22,731 nt of DNA, from positions 1 through 22,731 of the forward strand of contig JBMOMT010000015.1 of assembly GCA_049324835.1 (NCBI GenBank), read 5' to 3'. The stretch's first letter is position 1; every line of letters begins with the position of its first letter. Below the pieces are notes generated by a model. The model was not told where the DNA came from, ran no database searches, and was given only the letters and a program-made list of their open reading frames with translations. The position numbers and the translations under genes were made by a program. The DNA is from JBMOMT01 sp049324835. GTDB lineage: Bacteria; Chloroflexota; Anaerolineae; CAYNKW01. Of this stretch, positions 8,835 to 14,655 are shown piece by piece.

Positions 8835-10115
8835 ATGAGCGAACACAAACTCAATGCCATGCTGGCCGAAAGCCTGAAATCGGCGGCGGCAGGCGCAGAG
8901 ATGCGCGTCATCGTCAAGTATCGCGCCGGCATGGCGGCCGACGTCATCGCCGCCCGCAAAATACCCGGCGGCGGCCAGGCCAGCTACACCTATCGCCGCA
9001 TCCCGGCCCGGGCCCTGACGCTGCGCGCCGGCGACATTAGCGCCTACGCAGCCGACGACGCCGTGGAGCGCGTCTGGCCCGACCTGCCGGTGCACATTTG
9101 CCTCGACGATTCGGTATCGCTGTTACAAGCGCCCCAGGTGTGGGCCGATGGCGTCAAGGGCGCGGGCGCCAAGATCGCCATCGTCGATACCGGCATCGAC
9201 CTCAACCACCCCGATTTCACCGGTCGCATCCAGGGTAGCCGCGATTTCACCGGCAAGGGCACGGTGGCCGATGGTCACGGCCACGGCACGCACGTGGCCA
9301 GCACCGCCGCCGGCAGCGGCAGCGCCAGTGGCGGCCAATACACCGGTGTGGCGCCGGAGGCGTGGCTCTATGTGGCCAAGGTGCTCAACGACGATGGCGG
9401 CGGCATGATGAGCGATGTCATGGCCGGCATCGAGTGGGCCGTGGACGAGGGCGCACAGGTGATCAACCTCTCGCTGGGCGCACCTGGCCCGGGCGATGGT
9501 GACGACGCCCTCTCGACGCTGTGTGATGCTGCCGTAGCCGAGGGGGTGGTGGTCTGCGCCGCCGCCGGAAACGCCGGACCAGGGGCCAGCACCGTGGGCC
9601 CGCCGGGCGTGGCCCGCCGGGTGATCACCATTGGCGCCAGCGACAAAAACGACGGCATCGCCAGCTTTTCCTCACGCGGCCCCACAGCCGATGGTCGCAC
9701 CAAACCAGACGTGGTCTTGCCAGGCGTGAGCATCGTCGCCGCGCGGGCAGCAGGCACCAGCATGGGCACGCCGGTGAACGATCGTTACACCTCGGCCAGC
9801 GGCACCAGCATGGCCACACCACACGCTGCCGGCGCAGTGGCTCTGCTGTTGCAGGCCTTCCCCCACCTCACACCCGATCAGATCAAAGACGTGTTGATGC
9901 GCTCGGCCAAAGACCTGGCCCTGGATGCCAACACCCAGGGCGCTGGCCGGGTGCAGGTTTACAACGCCTACGCCAGCCTCAAGCCGGTCGAGCCTGGCCC
10001 CACACCGGAGCCAGAGCCGGAGCCAGAGCCGGAGCCAGAGCCCGGTCCTGAGCCAGGGCCAGAGCCAGGCGGCTGCCTGGAAGCCATCTTGAAAGCGCTG
10101 GGACTGTCCAAGTAG
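8835..10115 (+). CDS. Subtilisin-family (S8) serine protease with prodomain and EP-rich tail
   Basis: This 426-residue protein has the full S8 catalytic set. The aspartate is D118 in IAIVDTGID, the histidine H150 in GHGTHVAS, and the serine S325 in SGTSMATPHAAG. The oxyanion asparagine is N246 in AAAGNAGP. Residues ~20-78 form an I9-type prodomain (MRVIVKYRAG ... VERVWPDLPVHI). After the catalytic domain, at ~385-410, comes a run of Glu-Pro and Gly-Pro repeats. A short tail follows with a Gly-Gly-Cys and an amphipathic helix (LEAILKALGL). There is no clear N-terminal signal peptide, so it is either intracellular or exported by a non-classical route. The ribosome-binding site GGAGGG (8825-8830) fixes the start. 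It is likely translated from the same mRNA as the small propeptide-like gene upstream, which may regulate it. Confidence 0.93.
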   Translation: MSEHKLNAMLAESLKSAAAGAEMRVIVKYRAGMAADVIAARKIPGGGQASYTYRRIPARALTLRAGDISAYAADDAVERVWPDLPVHICLDDSVSLLQAPQVWADGVKGAGAKIAIVDTGIDLNHPDFTGRIQGSRDFTGKGTVADGHGHGTHVASTAAGSGSASGGQYTGVAPEAWLYVAKVLNDDGGGMMSDVMAGIEWAVDEGAQVINLSLGAPGPGDGDDALSTLCDAAVAEGVVVCAAAGNAGPGASTVGPPGVARRVITIGASDKNDGIASFSSRGPTADGRTKPDVVLPGVSIVAARAAGTSMGTPVNDRYTSASGTSMATPHAAGAVALLLQAFPHLTPDQIKDVLMRSAKDLALDANTQGAGRVQVYNAYASLKPVEPGPTPEPEPEPEPEPEPGPEPGPEPGGCLEAILKALGLSK

Positions 10116-10176
10116 CATCCGGCGCTCAAGAGGCATCGCAGCACGAGGGCTCGTTTCGAGTCTGGGAGGTGATCCG

Positions 10177-11070
10177 ATGGCCAAATGTGCCAACTGCGGG
10201 GCAAATGTCTCGGAAAAGGATGTTTTTTGCGGCGAGTGTGGCGCACGCCTGAGCACCAGCCCAGCGACGCCAACCGAGCTGCCCATCGACACCCTCGAGG
10301 TGATCGAAGCGCCGGCCGTCGCGGCAACAGCGCCCGTTGCGCCCAGGCGGGGCGCGCTCTGGATCGTTGTGGGCATCTTGGCGGCTGCCATCGTGATCGG
10401 CATCTGCGGCTGTGTGGCCCTTCTGGTCATCACGCTCTCGTGCGACAAACAAGAGTTGGCATTCCAGGTTGGGACGCAGCCTCCGCCCACGCGGCCCATC
10501 CGGAGCGGCGTGCCTGCGGCTGCCCCTATTCTGGAGGAAACGTTCGGCAGCAACAGCCGCGAGTGGTCGGTGTGGCAGGATGAGCACGGTGAAAAAGGGG
10601 TGGAGGATGGGGTTTACTTTGTCCTCGTCGATGACACCGAGTGGGCTTCATGGGGTACCTCAGAGCAACTCTTCTTTGACGATTTCGATCTGGAGGTAGA
10701 CGCCCAGGCTGTGGCAGGCTCGGATAACAACGGCTACGGTGTGGTGTTCCGCTACCAGGACAACGATCACTTTTATTACTTTGAAGTGAGCAGCGATGGC
10801 TACTATAGCATTGGTAAACAACTGGACGGTGAATGGGTGATCCTGGTGGACTGGCGTGAATCTGACCTGATCCACCCTGGCAAACAAAACAACAGGTTGC
10901 AGGTAACCTGTCAGGGTTCTCAGATGACCTTTGCTGTCAATGGCTACCTGCTGGAACAGTTGACCGATTCCGAGTTTGTATCGGGCAATGTGGGGTTCAT
11001 GGTCGAGGCCGCCGGTGAGCCCGGTGTGAGAGTCCACTTTGACAATTTAAAGGTGTGGGCTGTGGAGTAA
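10177..11070 (+). CDS. Zinc-ribbon, single-TM protein with LamG-like extracytoplasmic domain
   Basis: This 297-residue protein starts with a zinc ribbon (C4, C7, C18, C21) in the cytoplasm. A ~35-residue Pro/Ala-rich linker follows, then one hydrophobic membrane segment (residues ~61-87). The outside domain (~115-297) looks like a concanavalin A/LamG or DUF1080-type jelly roll. It is clearly related to the C-terminal domain of the protein at the start of the window, sharing the W-x-x-W-x-x-S-x-L-I/Y pattern and the ending F-D-N/D-L-x-V/A-W. The arrangement suggests a membrane-anchored binding or sensing protein; the ligand is unknown. The ribosome-binding site GGGAGGTGAT (10164-10173) is almost a perfect match to the 16S tail. 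It follows the S8 protease by 61 nt with no terminator between, so it probably shares that transcript and ends it. Confidence 0.85.
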   Translation: MAKCANCGANVSEKDVFCGECGARLSTSPATPTELPIDTLEVIEAPAVAATAPVAPRRGALWIVVGILAAAIVIGICGCVALLVITLSCDKQELAFQVGTQPPPTRPIRSGVPAAAPILEETFGSNSREWSVWQDEHGEKGVEDGVYFVLVDDTEWASWGTSEQLFFDDFDLEVDAQAVAGSDNNGYGVVFRYQDNDHFYYFEVSSDGYYSIGKQLDGEWVILVDWRESDLIHPGKQNNRLQVTCQGSQMTFAVNGYLLEQLTDSEFVSGNVGFMVEAAGEPGVRVHFDNLKVWAVE

Positions 11071-11087
11071 CAACTGGCTCTTGAGCC

Positions 11088-11125
11088 AGGAGCGGGGCGA
11101 GTGATACTCGCCCCGCTCCTTTTTG
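11088..11125 (+). terminator. Strong Rho-independent terminator
   Basis: A perfect 14-bp GC-rich stem, AGGAGCGGGGCGAG (11088-11101) and its complement (11107-11120), has a 5-nt loop and is followed by TTTT. It closes the protease/zinc-ribbon transcript. The minus-strand acetyltransferase gene ends 3 nt beyond it, so the hairpin also sits at a convergent gene boundary. No T-tract faces the minus strand. Confidence 0.88.
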
Positions 11126-11127
11126 AT

Positions 11128-11667
11128 TTAGCGCAGGCTCTTGGAAAAAAAGAGGGCGATGTCCTGGCTGGCGTAATAACGATCGTTGTAGCCACAAAAC
11201 CCAAAGCCCAGTTTTTGCGCCAAACAAATGGCGGGATAATTCTTGGTCGTCATTTCGAGCGTCAACCGGTTCAGGTTACGCTGGCGGAGCCAGTTGGCGG
11301 CTGCCTGCAACAACGCCGTACCAATGCCTCGACGGCGTTGGCGCGGCGCCACCGCCAGGTTGCGCGCCCAGCCGCCGCCTTCTTGATCTTCCAGAATCAG
11401 GTGCAGGTAACCCACGATGCGGTCGCCATCCTCAGCCACCAGGATCGGCTCTCCGTTTTCCCAGCGCGCTGGCAGCTCGTCCACACTGCGTGGGTAGCGC
11501 GCACGCAGCGTGCGCGGCAGCCGCACGCTGCGAAAAGCAAGCTGCATGCCATCGCTCTGCTCGCGGGCATCCATCTGCCAGACGAGATCGGTGGTCCAGT
11601 GGTGCTCCAGCGCCGTGCAGACCCGGATTTCCTCGATGTCGGTGGCCAGTCTTATGACGATGCTCAA
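11128..11667 (-). CDS. GNAT-family N-acetyltransferase
   Basis: This 179-residue protein has the GNAT acetyl-CoA-binding core at ~103-120: NLAVAPRQRRRGIGTALL, with the R-x-x-G-x-G/A signature. Strand beta-4 (ILVAEDGDRIVGYLHL) lies before it and a C-terminal N-Y-P-A-I-x-L-A-Q-K-L-G-F motif after it. Family members transfer an acetyl group to an amine; the substrate is not known. A TTG start at 11667 is proposed because it overlaps the TGA stop of the upstream amidotransferase (TTGA) and has GAGAGG just before it. This is a typical coupled start. A longer in-frame ATG at 11751 would run 88 nt into the amidotransferase gene. The gene is the second of a minus-strand pair. Confidence 0.85.
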   Translation of the reverse strand: MSIVIRLATDIEEIRVCTALEHHWTTDLVWQMDAREQSDGMQLAFRSVRLPRTLRARYPRSVDELPARWENGEPILVAEDGDRIVGYLHLILEDQEGGGWARNLAVAPRQRRRGIGTALLQAAANWLRQRNLNRLTLEMTTKNYPAICLAQKLGFGFCGYNDRYYASQDIALFFSKSLR

Positions 11668-12416
11668 TCTCGACCTCTCGCAGCCGCCACGAACCAGGCA
11701 AAAAGGCGACGCATGGGCGGGTTTTCGTCCACCAGGTTTTCGGGATGCCATTGCACACCGATCAGAAAACGCGCCTGCGGCATCTCCACGCCCTCGATGA
11801 GGCCGTCGGCGGTGCGGGCGACCACGCTCAGCGACGGCGCGGGCAACTGGATCGCCTGGTGGTGGCGGCTGTTGGTCATCACCACGGCAGCGTCCAGAGC
11901 GGCGGCCAGGCGGCTACCGGCTGTCACGGCCACCTCGTGGGCCTGATCGTTGGCCGCATAACCCAGGTGGCGAAAACGATGGTGCTCCAGGGCCTCCGGC
12001 AGTTGCGATGGCAGGTCCTGGAAGAGCGTGCCGCCCTGGGCCACGTTGAGCACCTGGATGCCACGGCAAATAGCCAACAGGGGCAGATCGGCCTCGACAG
12101 CCCAACGAGTCAACAACAATTCGGTGCGGTCCAGTTCGTCGTCCACACGGCCCAGGTTGGGATCGGGTTCCTGACCAAAATGGGCCGGCGACATATCCGG
12201 ACCGCCGGGCAACAGCAGGCCATCGAGCCGTTCAAAGATGGCCCGCAGTGAAGCCTCTTCCAGATTCAGTGGGATGAGCAGCGGCGCGCCGCCGGCGCCG
12301 GCCACGGCTCTCAAATAGCTCTCCAACTGGCCTTGAATGGCCGATTTGACGCCGACGCCAGTCGTGTCGTGGTGGGCTGTGATGCCCAGGACGGGTGGAT
12401 GGGATGGGTGGTCCAT
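11664..12416 (-). CDS. Class I glutamine amidotransferase, PuuD-like (gamma-glutamyl-GABA hydrolase family, peptidase C26)
   Basis: This 250-residue protein has the class I amidotransferase triad. The nucleophile is C117 in LLAICRGIQVLN, with H224 and E226 in GVQWHPEN. It also has LDGLLLPGGPDMSP and NSRHHQAI, both typical of the PuuD/peptidase C26 branch, which hydrolyses gamma-glutamyl amides such as gamma-glutamyl-GABA. The exact substrate is open, and no putrescine-pathway genes lie nearby. The ATG at 12416 is preceded by AGAGGAGA at good spacing and starts just before the conserved PVLGIT strand. An in-frame ATG at 12497, with AAGGAGG before it, would add 27 residues. It lies at the edge of a repeat, so it is less likely but possible. 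It overlaps the acetyltransferase gene by 4 nt. Confidence 0.88.
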   Translation of the reverse strand: MDHPSHPPVLGITAHHDTTGVGVKSAIQGQLESYLRAVAGAGGAPLLIPLNLEEASLRAIFERLDGLLLPGGPDMSPAHFGQEPDPNLGRVDDELDRTELLLTRWAVEADLPLLAICRGIQVLNVAQGGTLFQDLPSQLPEALEHHRFRHLGYAANDQAHEVAVTAGSRLAAALDAAVVMTNSRHHQAIQLPAPSLSVVARTADGLIEGVEMPQARFLIGVQWHPENLVDENPPMRRLFAWFVAAARGRD

Positions 12417-12466
12417 GGTTGTCTCTCCTCTAATCATCGAATGATACCTACCCTGTAACAACTCGG

Positions 12467-12584
12467 CCTCCCGCAGGCTCTTGTAGGGGCGCGGCATGTC
12501 GCGCCTCCTTATGTCGCCACAGTTTGCAGATTTACCAGTCGGCCAGATTGTGGCATTGGATGACCGATTTTAGCCTGCGGGAGG
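12467..12584. repeat. Inverted-repeat-bounded intergenic element with internal palindrome
   Basis: CCTCCCGCAGGCT (12467-12479) and its exact reverse complement (12572-12584) bound 118 nt. Inside, near 12487-12508, is a second palindrome with arms GGCGCG and CGCGCC. At the right end AGCCTGC (12572-12578) also pairs locally with GCAGGCT (12585-12591). This fills most of the 186-nt gap between the amidotransferase start and the glycosyltransferase stop. It could be a non-autonomous mobile repeat. No target-site duplication was found by eye. Confidence 0.5.
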
Positions 12585-12602
12585 GCAGGCTGAGCAGCTA
12601 CC

Positions 12603-13571
12603 CTACCCCGATATTTCGTCAAGGGGGGTGAGAATACCCAACAGATATTCGTCCGATACACAGCGGCCAGGCTGCACAAGCTTGCGTTCGCGGAGCAGGC
12701 GCGGCAGGCCCAGCAACGCCGCCATCTGACCCCGCAGCCGGGCGCGGGCCGCCGCCCCCCGCCAGGCGCGCAGCGCCTGCCAGGCGATGCGGAACTGCGC
12801 CCGCAGCACGGCCGGCCAAAATCGACGCAGCAGCGAGCCGGGATAGTTTTTGACGATGACCCAGAGCGTGTTGCGCCCGACGAAAAAACTGGCCATCGGC
12901 CCGCCGCCGGTGGCGCTGACCATGTGATAAACGACGGCGCGCGGCGCATAGATGCAGCCATAACCGGCCAACTGCGCCCGCCAGGAGAGGTCCACATCCT
13001 CCAGGTAGGAGCCAAAGGTCTCGTCCAGCAGGCCGATCTGGTCGAGCATCTGGCGGCGGTAGGCCGGGGCCACACCCGCCGCGCCGAAAACCCAACACTC
13101 CTCGTCGAAGGCCGGGCCATCTGGCCGCCACACGCCGCGGTTGCCGGGGATGCCGTCGAGCCGGTAAAAGTCGCCGGCGGTGTGCAGGTGGTCGCGCCGG
13201 TCAAAGAGACGCACACGCGAGGTGGCCATGCCCGCCTCCGGGTGGCGATCCAGCGCGGCGACGAGTTCGGCGATCCAATCCGGCTCGGCTTCGGCGTCGT
13301 TGTTGAAAGCAACCAGCAGCCGTCCCTGGGCGGCGCGGAAACCGGCGTTCACGCCGCCGGCGTAGCCCCGGTTCTCGCTCAGCGCGACGACGCGCACCTC
13401 CGGGTAACGTTGGGCCAACAGCGCCAGCGAGCCATCGGTCGAGCCGTTGTCGACGACGATGACCTCCAGGGGGCGGTACGTCTGCTGGCGCAGGCTAGCC
13501 AGGCAGAGCGGCAGCAGCCTTTCGCCGTTCCAGTTGGGAACAACGACGGACACGAGCGGCGTATCAGTCAT
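12603..13571 (-). CDS. Family 2 glycosyltransferase (rhamnosyltransferase-like)
   Basis: This 322-residue protein has a GT-A fold. It opens with VSVVVPNWNGERLL, then VIVVDNGSTDGS (D41) and ENRGYAGGVNAGF. Next come a metal-binding N-N-D at 90-92 and a catalytic-base region LEDVDLSWR (E191-D192). These blocks are typical of the WcaA/RfbF-like branch that adds rhamnose and related sugars to surface polysaccharides. The acceptor is unknown. There is no clear membrane-spanning segment, so a cytoplasmic or peripheral location is likely. The ATG at 13571 overlaps the end of the dTDP-rhamnose reductase gene by 8 nt, indicating translational coupling. The link to a dTDP-rhamnose enzyme makes rhamnose the likely donor sugar, by inference. 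Confidence 0.9.
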   Translation of the reverse strand: MTDTPLVSVVVPNWNGERLLPLCLASLRQQTYRPLEVIVVDNGSTDGSLALLAQRYPEVRVVALSENRGYAGGVNAGFRAAQGRLLVAFNNDAEAEPDWIAELVAALDRHPEAGMATSRVRLFDRRDHLHTAGDFYRLDGIPGNRGVWRPDGPAFDEECWVFGAAGVAPAYRRQMLDQIGLLDETFGSYLEDVDLSWRAQLAGYGCIYAPRAVVYHMVSATGGGPMASFFVGRNTLWVIVKNYPGSLLRRFWPAVLRAQFRIAWQALRAWRGAAARARLRGQMAALLGLPRLLRERKLVQPGRCVSDEYLLGILTPLDEISG

Positions 13572-14409
13572 CGGAATCCTGATCAAAGCAGGCTTGTAGC
13601 GCCTCGCGCCAGGGACGCAGCGTGATGCCCAGGGCCGCGCCGGCAAAGTTGTGCAGCGCGCAGTGCAGCGGCGGCCTGCTGGCCCGCGGCCACTGATCCG
13701 AGGTGATCGGCTCCACCGGCACGTGACTTCGCCCGGCGAGCTCTAAAATCGCACGGGCAAATTCGTAACGCGAGCAAATGCCGCTGTTGGTCAAGTGATA
13801 GATGCCGTAATGTTCGGTGCGGATCAATCTGGCGATGGCCTCGGCCAGGTCGGGCGCGTAGGTGGGATTGCCGATCTCGTCGGCCACGACGCGCAGGCTG
13901 CCGTGTTTATCGGCGGCGGCGACGATCTTGGACGGAAAGTTGGCGCCGCCGGGAGCATAGAGCCAGGCCGTACGCACGATGAAAAAACGTCCGAGATGCA
14001 GCCGGGTGTAAAACTCGGCGGCCAGTTTGGAGCGGGCGTAGGCATTGATGGGGTTGGTGGCCTCGTACTCGTAATAGGGCGCGCCCTTGGCGCCGTCGAA
14101 CACCTCGTTGGTGCTCACGGTGAGCAGCGCAGAGTCGGTTTTGAGGCACAGCAGAGCCAGGTTATGTGTGCCCAGGCCGTTGACACGCAGCGCCAGTTCC
14201 GGCTCGCGGGCGCAGCGGTCGACATCGGTCAGCGCTGCCGGGTGGAGTATCACGTCGGGCCAGAAAGCCATGATCGCCGGCCGGATGGCGGTGGGATCGG
14301 TGATGTCATATTCGGGCAGGTCCATGCCCATCAGCTCGTGTTCACTTGCAAGAACGCGCCACAAGGCGCGACCCAACTGGCCTTTGTGACCGGTGATGAG
14401 AATACGCAT
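13564..14409 (-). CDS. rmlD: dTDP-4-dehydrorhamnose reductase-like (RmlD) SDR protein
   Basis: This 281-residue protein has the extended SDR nucleotide-binding motif TGHKGQLG (G7, G10, G13). It also has the RmlD block ITDP...PDVILHPAALTDVD and catalytic Y124 and K128 in AYARSK. A substrate-side V-S-T-N-E-V-F-D-G is present, where many RmlD proteins have S-T-D-Y-V-F-D-G. Length is as expected for RmlD. It would make dTDP-L-rhamnose with NADPH, the last step of the pathway; rmlA, rmlB and rmlC are not in this window. The ATG at 14409 has a GGGAG site and lies downstream of a good promoter. It overlaps the glycosyltransferase gene. A close SDR with another sugar nucleotide cannot be ruled out. 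Confidence 0.85.
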   Translation of the reverse strand: MRILITGHKGQLGRALWRVLASEHELMGMDLPEYDITDPTAIRPAIMAFWPDVILHPAALTDVDRCAREPELALRVNGLGTHNLALLCLKTDSALLTVSTNEVFDGAKGAPYYEYEATNPINAYARSKLAAEFYTRLHLGRFFIVRTAWLYAPGGANFPSKIVAAADKHGSLRVVADEIGNPTYAPDLAEAIARLIRTEHYGIYHLTNSGICSRYEFARAILELAGRSHVPVEPITSDQWPRASRPPLHCALHNFAGAALGITLRPWREALQACFDQDSDD

Positions 14410-14440
14410 GATTTCTTCTCCCGTTGGTATGGTGGTGGAG

Positions 14441-14469
14441 ATTATAGCACACAGTTGGTGAATTGGTAA
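14441..14469 (-). promoter_or_regulatory. Sigma-70-type promoter for rmlD and the glycosyltransferase
   Basis: Read on the minus strand, TTACCA (plus 14464-14469; 4 of 6 match) is followed by a 17-nt spacer and then a perfect TATAAT (plus 14441-14446) with an extended TGC before it. It lies 32 nt upstream of the rmlD ATG. Confidence 0.68.
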
Positions 14470-14500
14470 ATTGAGCGTCGCACCCGGAATTTGAGGGCAT

Positions 14501-14529
14501 TTGCTCTCCCTCCACTGCTGTGATAGAAT
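14501..14529 (+). promoter_or_regulatory. Possible plus-strand promoter ahead of the orphan terminator
   Basis: TTGCTC (14501-14506; 3 of 6) is followed by a 17-nt spacer and then TAGAAT (14524-14529; 5 of 6), preceded by TGA as an extended -10. The predicted start is near 14536, about 50 nt before the end of the next terminator. The -35 is weak; the call depends on the extended -10. Confidence 0.35.
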
Positions 14530-14553
14530 AGACACGATCCAGAACACTCGACG

Positions 14554-14586
14554 GCGAGGGGCATATGAACGACCCTCGCTTTTTTT
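14554..14586 (+). terminator. Orphan Rho-independent terminator upstream of dnaG
   Basis: GCGAGGG (14554-14560) pairs with CCCTCGC (14573-14579) around a 12-nt loop, followed by seven T. No plus-strand gene lies between 11070 and this point, since the flanking genes face the other way. It may end a short transcript or insulate dnaG from antisense-derived readthrough of the rmlD region. Confidence 0.7.
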
Positions 14587-14597
14587 CCGCAAACGTT

Positions 14598-14626
14598 TTG
14601 ACATCACTGGGCCGATGCGGTATAAT
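14598..14626 (+). promoter_or_regulatory. Perfect consensus sigma-70 promoter for dnaG-rpoD
   Basis: TTGACA (14598-14603), a 17-nt spacer and TATAAT (14621-14626) match the housekeeping consensus at every position. Transcription would begin near 14633, giving a ~23-nt leader with AGGGA at 14645-14649 as ribosome-binding site. The orphan terminator lies directly upstream. Confidence 0.85.
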
Positions 14627-14655
14627 GAATCCTGCCAGGAGCGCAGGGACGAGAC

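Noticed and set aside
11088..11125. Bidirectional terminator serving the minus-strand acetyltransferase gene
   Set aside because: Read on the minus strand the stem is not followed by a T-tract, so only plus-strand function is supported.
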